The position numbers and the translations under genes were made by a program. Positions 51,691-60,514 of a DNA stretch of 64,000 nt are shown here, in pieces. Below the pieces are notes generated by a model that searched no databases, was not told the origin of the DNA, and saw nothing but the letters and a program-made list of their open reading frames with translations. The DNA comes from Chryseobacterium carnipullorum (lineage in GTDB: Bacteria > Bacteroidota > Bacteroidia > Flavobacteriales > Weeksellaceae): the NCBI RefSeq assembly GCF_900142785.1, contig NZ_FRCD01000009.1, forward strand, positions 151,394-215,393, written 5' to 3'. Numbering within the stretch: position 1 is the stretch's first letter; each line of letters starts with the position of its first letter.

Positions 51691-52500
51691 TTGAACACTA
51701 AAGAATACATATCATCCGGAATCATAGAATCTTATGTTCTAGGTCTTGCTTCTCCCGAGGAGGCAGGGATTTTGGAGTGTGTGATGAAAAACAATGCTGA
51801 AGTATATGCTGCTTTTGAAGAAGCACAAAAAACTTTGGAAGATTTGGCGACCAGTCAAGCCGTGACACCACCAGTAGATTTAAAATCAAAAATCTGGAGT
51901 AAGATCCAGCAGGAGCAGCATACTGAAGAAGTAAAACCTGCGGTGATTACAGAGATTCCTGTTGAAAGGAATCAGCAAGAGATCAAAATTCAGGAAAAGA
52001 GCAACTGGAAAAACTATGCAGTAGCTGCTTCCGTATTATTTCTGATCAGTGCTGCCGGAAATCTCTTCTGGATGAACGATCAGTCCAAAACTAAAGCAGA
52101 GATTGCTAAAATACAGAGTGAGAAAAGTAATCAGGATCTTGCCATGCAAAAAATGAATCAGAAACTGGACATGCTTTCCAATCCTGACATGCAGATGGTG
52201 ATGCTGAAAGGGGTAGAAAAACATACCGATTCAAAAGCAATGGTATTCTGGGATAAAAAGACAAAGGAAGTTTATCTGAATGCTGAAAGCCTGCCAAAGG
52301 CTCCTGAAGGTATGCAATATCAGCTCTGGGCGATCGCAGACGGAAAACCTGTAAGTGCCGGAATGTATACCGAAGAAAAAGACAGTAAAACCCCTCTGGC
52401 TAATATTCCTAAAGCACAGGCATTTGCCATAACTCTTGAAAAACAGGGCGGCAGTGTAGCTCCTACAATGGAGAATATGTATGTCATGGGTGCTATCTGA
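51691..52500 (+). CDS. Anti-sigma factor (RskA/anti-sigma-K type), TTG start
   Basis: 269 aa. MNTKEYISSGIIESYVLGLA at the N-terminus is the sigma-binding anti-sigma domain. A membrane segment lies at about residues 110-128 (NYAVAASVLFLISAAGNLFW). The C-terminal part, VMLKGVEKHTDSKAMVFWDK and LPKAPEGMQYQLWAIADGKP, is the RskA/DUF4349-like periplasmic domain. It begins at TTG 51691, 1 nt after the sigma stop. It presumably holds the ECF sigma at the inner membrane until a signal is sensed outside. Confidence 0.87.
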   Translation: MNTKEYISSGIIESYVLGLASPEEAGILECVMKNNAEVYAAFEEAQKTLEDLATSQAVTPPVDLKSKIWSKIQQEQHTEEVKPAVITEIPVERNQQEIKIQEKSNWKNYAVAASVLFLISAAGNLFWMNDQSKTKAEIAKIQSEKSNQDLAMQKMNQKLDMLSNPDMQMVMLKGVEKHTDSKAMVFWDKKTKEVYLNAESLPKAPEGMQYQLWAIADGKPVSAGMYTEEKDSKTPLANIPKAQAFAITLEKQGGSVAPTMENMYVMGAI

Positions 52501-52593
52501 GACTGACTTACCTCAGCTTTATTTTCTCAACAGTTTAGATGTTTTCTACATCCTGAAAAAATTTAAATAATTTTTAAATAATTATATTGATTT

Positions 52594-52622
52594 AAGCCGT
52601 TCATTTACAATGAATGGCTTAT
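52594..52622 (+). terminator. Terminator of the sigma/anti-sigma operon
   Basis: AAGCCGTTCATT and AATGAATGGCTT form a stem with one G-U pair, followed by ATTTTATG. It also lies just beyond the 3' end of the convergent glycosyltransferase gene. Confidence 0.6.
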
Positions 52623-52642
52623 TTTATGACTAAAAATGAAAT

Positions 52643-53590
52643 TTAGTTATCCTGCCGTCTGTCTATTTTCAGTTCCCGTTCCACTTCGTCTATTTCCGGC
52701 AGAGGTGAATCATAGCTTTCCTCGATGTATTTCAGAAGCTCCGGATCCGTTTTTTCATTTATTTTTCTGATAAAAAGATGGTTGGTCGCTTTTAAAAAAA
52801 GAATAAGATCTTCCGCAGTCTGCTTTTTTCCAAATATCGGTTTTTCAATGACTGCTCTTTTGTCATCATTCACAATAAGATCATTGAAAGAAGTATTCAT
52901 AAGAACAGTCTGAAAAAAAGATTCTGCCGGCAGTAAAGTGTGAAGATAATAGTCTTCAAAATTCATTACCTTTTTATTATTCGCCAGAAAGGCACAGGTA
53001 TCTCTGGTAAAAATAACCCACTTCCCTCCAATATAAGGCGTGACGTCTTTCATAAATTCTCTCTTATACATAAAAGATGAAATCTTATAAGACAGCTCGG
53101 TAAAATGATTTTGTATTCTCTGAAGAGTATCAGGACGGTAAAACTTCTGATCATAATAGAAAAGATAATTCCTCCCTTTATTCACCGTAAGAAACTGACG
53201 GATCACATTTTGAGACTTAAGAGGTGAATCTTCCCCACTCAGATTAACAAAATAATCCCATTCCTGACTGACATTAAGCAAAAACTCCATGGCATCAAGT
53301 TCGGCCTGAATCATACTGAATCCACCGGAAACAATGTTGATGCTTTCGAGAATATAAACGTTCGGAAACCGGACCAGATACATCTGGATTTCATCCGTAA
53401 TCTCCTCTTTGGCTTTCCTGTCAATGTGGACGAGATAAAACTGATCCCTGGTATAGATCTTCTGAAACATGGTTTTGAATACTTCCGGTTTATGATGGAC
53501 CATAATAAAGTAGGCAATTCTCACATGCTGATCGGAGTGGGACTCTAAAGTTTGTGATTGGGGGCTGGTAGAAGGAGCGGAAGTCTGCAT
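52643..53590 (-). CDS. Core-2/I-branching-type glycosyltransferase (beta-1,6-GlcNAc transferase family)
   Basis: About 315 aa. HVRIAYFIMVHHKPEVFKTM and HIDRKAKEE, then FSMIQAELDAMEFLLNVSQE, DYFVNLSGEDSPLKSQNVIR and YIGGKWVIFTRDTCAFLANN form the glycosyltransferase family 14 (core-2/I-branching) fold with the GEDSPL donor region. Start uncertain: ATG at 53590 is used; a TTG at 53623 would add 11 residues. No membrane segment, so it works in the cytoplasm, probably decorating lipopolysaccharide, exopolysaccharide or glycoprotein. Monocistronic. Confidence 0.85.
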   Translation of the reverse strand: MQTSAPSTSPQSQTLESHSDQHVRIAYFIMVHHKPEVFKTMFQKIYTRDQFYLVHIDRKAKEEITDEIQMYLVRFPNVYILESINIVSGGFSMIQAELDAMEFLLNVSQEWDYFVNLSGEDSPLKSQNVIRQFLTVNKGRNYLFYYDQKFYRPDTLQRIQNHFTELSYKISSFMYKREFMKDVTPYIGGKWVIFTRDTCAFLANNKKVMNFEDYYLHTLLPAESFFQTVLMNTSFNDLIVNDDKRAVIEKPIFGKKQTAEDLILFLKATNHLFIRKINEKTDPELLKYIEESYDSPLPEIDEVERELKIDRRQDN

Positions 53591-53657
53591 AACAACGGAT
53601 TTAAAATCATCCGCTTTGGGCAAACAATTCTGTTAACGTGCGGAAGCTACGAATAAA

Positions 53658-53835
53658 TTTTTGACAATCAATCATTTAAAGCAATTATTATTCGATTTCT
53701 TTATCGTATTTTTGCAATGCATTTATAAAAACAGGTCTCTGCCTTTTGCTATTCTGTAATAGTTTAAAATTCATTTTTCTCTTTCAGTTTTGCTTTTTCA
53801 GCTGCCCAATTAAAACTTATTTTTTAAATAATTTT
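53658..53835 (+). promoter_or_regulatory. Promoter and conserved leader upstream of the DEAD-box gene (copy A)
   Basis: TTTTTGACAATCAATCATTT at 53658, a TATTTTTG -7 box at 53707-53714, then ACAGGTCTCTGCCTTTTGCT at 53731 and TTTTTCAGCTGCCCAATT at about 53793. The same order and near-identical words occur upstream of the cold-shock gene at 60.5 kb (copy B). No protein-coding explanation. GGUCUCUGCC here and GGCCUCUGCC in copy B can both fold as a 3-bp stem with a CUCU loop, one pair changing U-G to C-G. Probably a cold- or stress-responsive 5' UTR; inferred. Confidence 0.6.
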
Positions 53836-53838
53836 TAA

Positions 53839-53997
53839 TACTGCTTCCTTGGTTTTCAGGTTAAAAAAAGCAGTTATAAAATTCAGGACGGTACGGATGA
53901 TCAAACTCCTGCTTCTACGAATGAGAACGATACGATATTGCAAAACTCAGCCTATATATTCCCAACTGAATTTATTGTCAAAGTTAATGCAAAGTAA
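53839..53997 (+). other. Small reading frame without a clear start, downstream of leader A
   Basis: A stop-bounded frame of 52 codons (53839-53997) reads FQVKKSSYKIQDGTDDQTPA then NSAYIFPTEFIVKVNAK and stop. The composition looks protein-like, but no ATG, GTG or TTG opens it, so it may be a decayed small gene. Position matches the small ORF after leader B at 60682-60810. Confidence 0.35.
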
Positions 53998-54111
53998 AAT
54001 AATAACTAAAGATAATGCTTATCCAGCTTGATAATCTTTATTTTTAAACAAGACAACAATTCAGATCCTACAGGATTTGGCCACTCAGAACCGGATGTCC
54101 GGTAGATTACA

Positions 54112-55236
54112 ATGAGTTTTAGAAATTTAAATTTAATAAACCCTATAGTCCGCGCTGTTACAGAAGCAGGATATTCCAAACCTACAGAAATCCAGTATGC
54201 AGCGGTTCCCCCTATTTTAGCAGGAAGAGATTTTATAGGATATGCTCAGACCGGTACAGGAAAAACGGCGGCATTTGCCATGCCTATTCTGCAGTTACTC
54301 AAAAGAAATACACCAGATCATAAAGAAATACGAACTTTAATATTAACTCCAACACGGGAATTGGTTCAGCAGCTGGAGGAGAGTTTTAAAGTATACAGCA
54401 AATATTTACCCCTTTCACAGCTTTCTATTTTTGGAGGTGTATTGTCTGGAAGCCAGCTCGCCGCTCTTAGAAAAAGAGTAGATATCCTGATAGCAACTCC
54501 GGAAAGACTTCTTAATCTGGTAAGCCAGAGACCTATTGATCTTTCTAAGATCGAAATTCTGGTTTTGGATGAAGCTGACAGAATGCTTGATATGGGATTC
54601 GCAGAGGACGTAAAAAAGATCTTAAAACTTATTTCTCAGAAGAGACAGACTTTATTTTTTTCTGCAACAATGCCTTCAGAGGTCCGGAAATTTGCAGACG
54701 CCATGATGAATAATCCTGTTGAAGTCACTGTAGACCAGATTCCATCACCATTGCAGTGTGTTAATCAATCCGTTTACTTTGTTGAAAAGACCAAGAAAAC
54801 AGATCTGCTGATCAATATTCTGCAGGATGTATCGATTTTGCGTTCACTGGTTTTTACAAGAACCAAGCAGGGCGCAGACAGATTGGTAAAACAATTGGAA
54901 CGCACCGGAATCTTTGCTGCAGCTATTCACGGGAATAAATCTCAGATCGCAAGACAGCAGGCTGTAGAAGATTTTAAAAACAGCAAGATTCGCGTATTAG
55001 TAGCCACCGACATCGCTGCCAGAGGAATTGATATGGAGGAACTTCCTTATGTTGTCAATTATGAACTTCCGGATGTTCCGGAAACCTACGTGAACCGGAT
55101 TGAAAGAACGGGAAGAGCGGGGACCAAAGGAACTGCCGTTTCTTTTTGTGACGAAGGGGAACGCTCGGACTTAAGCAATATTCAAAAGCTGATAGGATTT
55201 ATTATGCCTGTCGGGAAACTTCACTATATTCATTAA
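54112..55236 (+). CDS. DEAD-box RNA helicase, RhlE/CshA-like
   Basis: 374 aa with the whole helicase core: Q motif SKPTEIQYAAVP, Walker A AQTGTGKTAAF, PTRELVQQL, TPERLL, DEAD in VLDEADRMLDMG, SAT, ATDIAARGIDM and the last motif. In motif VI the usual HRIGRTGR is NRIERTGRAG (about residue 330), with H to N and G to E, which is unusual. No basic C-terminal tail. Such helicases unwind mRNA and ribosomal RNA, often at low temperature. It is preceded by the conserved leader and followed 90 nt later by a cold-shock gene on the same strand, consistent with a cold-response unit. Confidence 0.9.
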   Translation: MSFRNLNLINPIVRAVTEAGYSKPTEIQYAAVPPILAGRDFIGYAQTGTGKTAAFAMPILQLLKRNTPDHKEIRTLILTPTRELVQQLEESFKVYSKYLPLSQLSIFGGVLSGSQLAALRKRVDILIATPERLLNLVSQRPIDLSKIEILVLDEADRMLDMGFAEDVKKILKLISQKRQTLFFSATMPSEVRKFADAMMNNPVEVTVDQIPSPLQCVNQSVYFVEKTKKTDLLINILQDVSILRSLVFTRTKQGADRLVKQLERTGIFAAAIHGNKSQIARQQAVEDFKNSKIRVLVATDIAARGIDMEELPYVVNYELPDVPETYVNRIERTGRAGTKGTAVSFCDEGERSDLSNIQKLIGFIMPVGKLHYIH

Positions 55237-55326
55237 ATCACAACAAAATAGATGGACTCTTTCCGAGAGAAATTCCGGAGAAAAGTCATCAAATAATTAA
55301 CACAACAATTTTTAATAATAATTACA

Positions 55327-55521
55327 ATGCAAGAAGGCACCGTAAAATTTTTCAATGAAGCAAAAGGCTTCGGATTCATTTCTCCAGCAGACGGAGGTAA
55401 AGATATTTTTGTACACTCTTCAGGTTTAGATACAAGATCCATCCGTGAAAACGATAAAGTAGTTTTCGAAGTACAAAAAAGCGACAAAGGTTTAAATGCA
55501 GTTAACGTAAAGTTAGCATAA
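55327..55521 (+). CDS. cspA: Cold-shock protein, CspA family
   Basis: 64 aa, one cold-shock domain: MQEGTVKFFNEAKGFGFISP with RNP1 KGFGFI, then DIFVHSSGL with RNP2 DIFVH. Length and motifs are standard. Binds single-stranded RNA and DNA. It follows the helicase gene by 90 nt, the two probably share transcripts, and ends with a strong terminator. Confidence 0.95.
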   Translation: MQEGTVKFFNEAKGFGFISPADGGKDIFVHSSGLDTRSIRENDKVVFEVQKSDKGLNAVNVKLA

Positions 55522-55583
55522 TTTGAATATACAATTGAGCGAACATTGAATGATCAGTAGCAATACTTTTATTTGATTCCGTT

Positions 55584-55617
55584 AAAAAAACCTCTTGCTT
55601 CATGCGAGAGGTTTTTT
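55584..55617 (+). terminator. Terminator of the helicase-csp unit
   Basis: AACCTCTTGC and GCGAGAGGTT form a stem with one G-U pair, followed by T6. It lies 60-70 nt past the cspA stop. Confidence 0.8.
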
Positions 55618-55796
55618 GTTTAAGAAAATTGAAGCTGGCTATTGAGGGTAAAATTTCATCTGCAAAAAAACTGATCATCGCTGCTAAAAACATGATATTT
55701 TCCCCCAAAATATTCTAAAGTTTGGCATATGTTCCTTTAAAACGGCCATATCCTGCTATATTTGTCCCCGAAAAAGTAATTCTACAATTATTATCA

Positions 55797-56633
55797 ATGA
55801 ATTTATTATATGTTAACTGGGATGTAAATTCCGAAATTTTTACTATTGGTGGGTTTCCCCTAAAATATTATGGTGTGTTATTTCTTGCGGGACTTGTTTT
55901 ATGCTACAACATCTTAAAAACCATTTATAAAAAGGAAAATTTAAGCCATCAGGCTCATGACGCGCTTTTCTCTTATGCCTTCATTGGTATTTTGGTTGGA
56001 GCAAGATTGGGACACTGTCTTTTTTACGATTTCGACTACTATTCCCAGCATCCTATTGAAATATTTCTTCCGATCCAAAAAGGAATTGACGGAGCTTATC
56101 ACTTTTCAGGATATGCAGGACTGGCAAGCCATGGTGGAGGAATAGGACTTATCATTATGCTTCTGATCTATGCGAGAAAATTTTCTATCAAGTTTATGAC
56201 GGTATTGGATGTGATTGCTATTGCAACTCCCTTAGCCGGGGCATTTATCAGGCTGGGTAATCTGATGAACTCAGAAATCATAGGAACCCCTTCTGATCTT
56301 CCATGGGCTTTTATATTCAGACATGTAGATAATACTCCACGACATCCTGCCCAGCTGTATGAAGCAATTTCTTATCTGCTGATCTTCCTTCTGGTATATT
56401 TTATTTATAGGAAAAACATCTTTGAAGTTGGGAAAGGTTTTTACTTTGGAATCACTACTCTGCTGATCTTCGTTGTTCGTTTTTTTGTGGAATTTATCAA
56501 GGTAGATCAGGTTGATTTTGAACAGGGAATGAGCCTGAATATGGGGCAGATTTTAAGCATCCCCTTTGTATTTCTCGGACTGTTCTTTATTATTAAAAGT
56601 ATCCGGGAGAAAAAGGAAATAAAAGTTTCATAA
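55797..56633 (+). CDS. lgt: Prolipoprotein diacylglyceryl transferase
   Basis: Inner-membrane enzyme that moves diacylglycerol from phosphatidylglycerol to the lipobox Cys of pre-lipoproteins. About seven membrane segments in 278 aa. GYAGLASHGGGIGLIIMLLI (about 103) and RLGNLMNSEIIGTPSDLPWA with RHPAQLYEAISY are the family signatures. Start at the ATG at 55797; an in-frame reading from 55722 adds a stretch without family support. A TATATTTG box at 55757-55764 is a candidate -7 element. Followed by its own terminator. Confidence 0.93.
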   Translation: MNLLYVNWDVNSEIFTIGGFPLKYYGVLFLAGLVLCYNILKTIYKKENLSHQAHDALFSYAFIGILVGARLGHCLFYDFDYYSQHPIEIFLPIQKGIDGAYHFSGYAGLASHGGGIGLIIMLLIYARKFSIKFMTVLDVIAIATPLAGAFIRLGNLMNSEIIGTPSDLPWAFIFRHVDNTPRHPAQLYEAISYLLIFLLVYFIYRKNIFEVGKGFYFGITTLLIFVVRFFVEFIKVDQVDFEQGMSLNMGQILSIPFVFLGLFFIIKSIREKKEIKVS

Positions 56634-56652
56634 TCCTCAAAATATAGACTTA

Positions 56653-56691
56653 AAAAGCCTCTGAAACCTATCATTTCAGAGGCTTTTTTTT
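56653..56691 (+). terminator. Terminator of lgt
   Basis: AAAAGCCTCTGAAA and TTTCAGAGGCTTTT form a 14-bp stem with a short loop and a T-run. Useful in both directions. Confidence 0.85.
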
Positions 56692-56954
56692 GAGTTATGG
56701 ATAATAAAAATTGGCTTAAGATCATTAAGCCAATCCGTATTCTTCAGCCAGAATACTAACATCCACATAAATATTCTAATGATTGCAATTGGTCTTCTTC
56801 TTCAAATATTTATTGACAATTGGAATATCTATTTTATTTAACGATTCAAAAGTGCTCAAAATAGAACAGGAATAAAAAAAACAGCTATCAAATAAACTTT
56901 GTGGTCTATGAAGGAATTTAATGGTCAAATTGGACCAACCAACAACGTATAAAT

Positions 56955-57665
56955 CTAAAACTCTATTAAAGGTTTATAGGTCCTTCCAATCGGCAATTTC
57001 TTACCGTTCACCTGTACCATACTTGCAGAACGCACTTCAATTTTGGTCTTGGAAATAATGTAGGATTTATGGATTCTGATGAACAGTTTCGGATCAAGGC
57101 TTTCCTCTATCCTGCTGATGGGAATCTTCACAGTGACTGTTCCTGCTTTGGTATGGATATGAATGTATTCTCTCAAGCTTTCAATATAGAAAATATCATG
57201 AAGTACAATCTTAATTTGTTTTTTTCCGCTGCTGATAAAAATATGCTCGCGGTCGGCCGCTTCAAGAAGAGCTTCTTCAGCATTCATCAGATATTTGAAT
57301 TTTTCTACCGCTTTTGTAAATCTGTCATAGGGAATCGGCTTCATCAGATAATCCACAATATCAAGTTCATACCCTTCTACAGCGTACTGATGATAAGCAG
57401 TAGTCACAATTACAAGAGGCGGGTTTTTCAGTTTTTTAAGGAAATCAAAACCTTTCACAACGGGAAGATGCAGATCAAGAAACATCAGGTCAATTTCATG
57501 CCTGTTCAAAACGTTTCCGGCATAAACAGCGTCGGAACATTTGGCCAAAAGGTGAAATTGTTCGTCCTTTGACACAAAATTCTCCAGAATTTCTGCGGCT
57601 ATGGGTTCATCTTCCACGATGATGCAGTTGTATTTTTTAGAAGCGGGATGAGTCATTAAAATCAA
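56955..57665 (-). CDS. LytTR-type response regulator
   Basis: Receiver domain (CIIVEDEPIAAEI at residue 15, LMFLDLHLPVVKGFDFLKKL with the phospho-acceptor Asp, VTTAYHQYAVEGYE, then DYLMKPIPYDRF) followed by a LytTR DNA-binding domain (about residues 140-235: HIFISSGKKQIKIVLHDIFY, then ESLREYIHIHTKAG). 236 aa is standard. The start overlaps the 3' end of the histidine kinase gene by about 29 nt, a coupling seen for such pairs. Target genes are not visible. Confidence 0.93.
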   Translation of the reverse strand: MILMTHPASKKYNCIIVEDEPIAAEILENFVSKDEQFHLLAKCSDAVYAGNVLNRHEIDLMFLDLHLPVVKGFDFLKKLKNPPLVIVTTAYHQYAVEGYELDIVDYLMKPIPYDRFTKAVEKFKYLMNAEEALLEAADREHIFISSGKKQIKIVLHDIFYIESLREYIHIHTKAGTVTVKIPISRIEESLDPKLFIRIHKSYIISKTKIEVRSASMVQVNGKKLPIGRTYKPLIEF

Positions 57666-58710
57666 TAATTAAGTTGACAATATACCTGTCGTTTGTACTT
57701 TCAACGGTGAGACTGTGTTTGGGATAAAGCAGTTCAAGCTGTCTTCGTATATTTTTCAAACCTATTTTTGTAGAGTTTCCGTGCGGCTTTTCCTCTTTTG
57801 AATTTTCAATATGATAATGAAGAACTCCATTATTTAATTTGAGGTCAATATGAAGAAAACTCTGTCCTAAGGTTTCAGAAACTCCATGTTTAAAAGCATT
57901 TTCTACAAACTGGATCAGAATGAGCGGAGAAATTTCCTGAGAAGGATGATCCATCTCTTCATTAAAAATAATCACCAGATCACGATGGCGGATCTGCTGA
58001 ATCTGAAGGAAATCTTTGAGATTTTCAACATCTTTATCTATGGAAATATACTTTTCAGTGGCTTCGTAAATATTGTATCTCATCACTTTGGAAAGCTGCA
58101 GGATGACATCCGGAGTTTCATCCGCTTTCTTAAGCGCCATTCCATAAATATTGTTGAGGGTATTGAAGAGAAAATGAGGATTGATCTGTGCTTTCAGCAT
58201 GCTAAGTTCCTGATCCAGTTTCTCTGCTTTTAATAATGAAATCTGTTCTTTCAGAAGGCTTTTCTGTCTTGTAATTTCCACGCCAAAAATAAGACCCGCC
58301 ATAAAAATGAGGTCCATAAAAGAATTAAAAGCCACCAATCCGTTGATAAATCCTGAAGGCTGTTTTCCATCAAGCGTTTCCGTTACTCCATAAATGTGTG
58401 GATAAATGATATAGTGAGTGAAAAACCTGTGAATGAGAACGGCTGTAACAATAATAAAACAACAGAAAACATAGGTAAGAAACCTCTTGATGGTGGTTTT
58501 CTCATAGACATACAGCAGTGAATAGGCCAGCGGCATTTTAATCAAAAGGTAGCCCAGTTCCAGAACAATTGTATTCTGAAGCCTTATCTGCCATGCCATA
58601 TCAGGAAACTGATATCTCGACCAGTAAAAATCAAGATACACTTCCAGAATATAGTACAATACCCAAAAGAGCAGATGAACATATACTTTTGATTTTCTGT
58701 CTGACTTCAA
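57637..58710 (-). CDS. Sensor histidine kinase, LytS-like
   Basis: 357 aa. Four membrane segments (about residues 10-130) and a coiled-coil (about 155-180) precede the His_kinase domain with AQINPHFLFNTLNNIYGMAL carrying the phospho-His, and the ATPase domain ILIQFVENAFKHGVSETLGQ (N-box), GLKNIRRQLELLYP (G-box). This is the LytS/YehU-class kinase that partners the adjacent LytTR regulator. No periplasmic sensor domain of size is visible; the signal may be within the membrane. Confidence 0.92.
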   Translation of the reverse strand: MKSDRKSKVYVHLLFWVLYYILEVYLDFYWSRYQFPDMAWQIRLQNTIVLELGYLLIKMPLAYSLLYVYEKTTIKRFLTYVFCCFIIVTAVLIHRFFTHYIIYPHIYGVTETLDGKQPSGFINGLVAFNSFMDLIFMAGLIFGVEITRQKSLLKEQISLLKAEKLDQELSMLKAQINPHFLFNTLNNIYGMALKKADETPDVILQLSKVMRYNIYEATEKYISIDKDVENLKDFLQIQQIRHRDLVIIFNEEMDHPSQEISPLILIQFVENAFKHGVSETLGQSFLHIDLKLNNGVLHYHIENSKEEKPHGNSTKIGLKNIRRQLELLYPKHSLTVESTNDRYIVNLIIDFNDSSRF

Positions 58711-58803
58711 GTGTGATAGGATTTACCATGCAAAATACTATCTTTCAGTGAAAAATAAAAATAGATACCTGCCAAACGAAAGGATCGGTCTACAAACTGC
58801 TTT

Positions 58804-59184
58804 TTACTTCTTTGGTGATGGATATTCTGTAAAGACCAACTGTAAAAAACAGCAGATTAACAGCACATTGAATTCAATTCCATTGGTTCCGCCACCGACT
58901 ACATACCATCCGTTTTGCCAGTGGATAAAGTAGATTCCTAAAATAAGAACCGGAATATTGAATAACGCAACCCCCATTACATACCGATCTGACCAGATCA
59001 GAACTACTGAAAAAAGATGAATCAGTTTCACCGCCCAGGCCAGATAAAGCCCAAAAGGACTAAAACCTATAGTATCCAGATAAAGGCGCCCAAAATTATT
59101 AACGTCACCACTGAAAATAGAAGCTACACTGTGCATCAATAAGATAACAGAGAGCGCAGAACGGATATAAAAATTCTTTTTCAT
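58804..59184 (-). CDS. DoxX-like small membrane protein
   Basis: 126 aa with four hydrophobic segments. SALSVILLMHSVASIFSGDV, then AWAVKLIHLFSVVLIWSDRY and IHWQNGWYVVGGGTNGIEFN are the DoxX pattern. Family members are associated with quinone or oxidative stress reactions but the activity is not settled. It stands 93 nt upstream of the histidine kinase on the same strand; there is no clear operon link. Confidence 0.83.
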   Translation of the reverse strand: MKKNFYIRSALSVILLMHSVASIFSGDVNNFGRLYLDTIGFSPFGLYLAWAVKLIHLFSVVLIWSDRYVMGVALFNIPVLILGIYFIHWQNGWYVVGGGTNGIEFNVLLICCFLQLVFTEYPSPKK

Positions 59185-59275
59185 GAATCCAAATTAAAGA
59201 AACACTGAAAAGAATGAGAACCACTGTATATCAACAGCTTAAAAGTGTATATAAAAGAAAAGAAGGGAGAAGAAC

Positions 59276-59335
59276 GAAGATAGAAGTTACTATAAAATCA
59301 TCACTTTTGATTGTATACTTTAAACTTCTATCTTC
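59276..59335. repeat. Perfect 13-bp inverted repeat
   Basis: GAAGATAGAAGTT (59276-59288) and AACTTCTATCTTC (59323-59335), with a 34-nt centre and partially matching purine-rich flanks. It lies in the gap between the SDR gene and the DoxX-like gene. Could be a REP-like intergenic repeat or a hairpin structure at the 3' end of the SDR gene. Confidence 0.5.
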
Positions 59336-59351
59336 TCTCTTCCTCCCGCCA

Positions 59352-60107
59352 CTATCTTGTTGTGTATCCGCCGTTCGCAAAGATCGTTTGCCCGGTGATC
59401 CACCAGCCTTCTGTTACCAGAAACTCAACCAGCGGAGCAATATCTTTAATATCCGTTAATCCTCCCAATGCAGAAGCAGATTGATGATAAGCGACTGCCT
59501 CTGATGTTTCCTGACCATAAAAGAAAGGGGTATCCATTGGACCCGGCGCTACTGCTGTTACCGAAATTCCTCTTGATCCAAATTCTTTGGAAGCGGCTCT
59601 TGTAAAATGCTCTACCGGAGCTTTTGCCCCGGCATAAGTGGAATAAAGCCCGGTATAAGCTGCCAGTAAGGAGGTAACAATGGTACAGATCTTTCCATGG
59701 TCATTCAGTTTTTTACCTGCTTCCTGAAGAAAGAAATAGGCTGATTTTGAATTCACATTGAACATGGTATCATATTCTTCTTCGGTAGTTTCTGCAAATG
59801 GTTTCTTAAGCACCATTCCAACAGTATTGATCGCAATATCTATTCCTCCGAATTTAGAAACAGCTTCATCAAAAAACCTGGATATATTGTCTACTTTGGT
59901 AAGGTCTGCCTGAAACAAAAATGCTTCTGCTCCCAGTTCCTGAACTTCGGCCAGTGTTTTCTCACTGTCTGCTCTTGAGCTTTCACTGTTATAATGAATA
60001 GCCAGTTTTGCACCTTTAGCTGCAAAGTCTCTGCTCAGCAGTCCACCCAAATTTTTGCCACCTCCGGCAATTAATACTACTTTTCCTTTGACCTCTTGTG
60101 TTGACAT
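59352..60107 (-). CDS. SDR-family oxidoreductase
   Basis: 251 aa short-chain dehydrogenase. Cofactor motif VLIAGGGKNLGGLLSRDFAA (TGxxxGxG-like, about residue 13), NTVGMVLKKPFAETTEEEYD (NNAG region, about 95), TSLLAAYTGLYSTYAGAKAP (Ser...YxxxK, about 150-165) and the C-terminal GGYTTR. The cofactor preference is suggested as NADPH by the basic residues after the motif, not proven. Substrate unknown. Monocistronic, divergent from the small ORF at 60164. Confidence 0.9.
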   Translation of the reverse strand: MSTQEVKGKVVLIAGGGKNLGGLLSRDFAAKGAKLAIHYNSESSRADSEKTLAEVQELGAEAFLFQADLTKVDNISRFFDEAVSKFGGIDIAINTVGMVLKKPFAETTEEEYDTMFNVNSKSAYFFLQEAGKKLNDHGKICTIVTSLLAAYTGLYSTYAGAKAPVEHFTRAASKEFGSRGISVTAVAPGPMDTPFFYGQETSEAVAYHQSASALGGLTDIKDIAPLVEFLVTEGWWITGQTIFANGGYTTR

Positions 60108-60163
60108 TATGATTACTTTAAATTGTTAGTGAAACAAAGATCAATAATGAATGCCAGTACAAC

Positions 60164-60346
60164 ATGGTGAATCTTTCGGAAACTGTACCGGATTACGAAT
60201 TTCCTGAATTTGCTCCACTCAAAAATGAGTCGATTGAAAAAAATGCATTTTTTTCATCTACAACACAAGGATATATCCCATTACATACCAATTGGATACA
60301 CCCTTCAAGAGCCCTGGAATTCAACTTTTTTTCAAGAGAAGTCTAA
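60164..60346 (+). CDS. Possible small protein of 60 aa, uncertain
   Basis: A reading frame MVNLSETVPDYEFPEFAPLK to NFFSREV, divergent from the SDR gene by 56 nt. It has no recognised family. A plus-strand terminator (60431-60458) lies 85 nt downstream, which would fit a short transcript. It may equally be a chance ORF or a fragment. Confidence 0.25.
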   Translation: MVNLSETVPDYEFPEFAPLKNESIEKNAFFSSTTQGYIPLHTNWIHPSRALEFNFFSREV

Positions 60347-60430
60347 AATAAGTGAGTTTTAGGCACGGCATTTGCAACTCTGCCAATCATATTATACACC
60401 ACTTCATTCTTATAATATATTATTTTCCAT

Positions 60431-60458
60431 AATCCTCAGTTTACTGGGGATTTTTTTT
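60431..60458 (+). terminator. Plus-strand terminator
   Basis: AATCCTCAG and CTGGGGATT form a 9-bp stem with one G-U pair, followed by T8. It insulates leader B from the DNA upstream. Confidence 0.65.
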
Positions 60459-60514
60459 ATCATTACCTCTGGATTGAATGAAATAGATCCTCCTTTTAAA
60501 GAAGGGAAAATACA

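Noticed and set aside
53849..54031. Plus-strand ORF of 60 codons with an ATG between leader A and the helicase
   Set aside because: Its basic, Leu/Ile/Arg-rich sequence looks random, and the alternative frame ending at 53997 is more protein-like.
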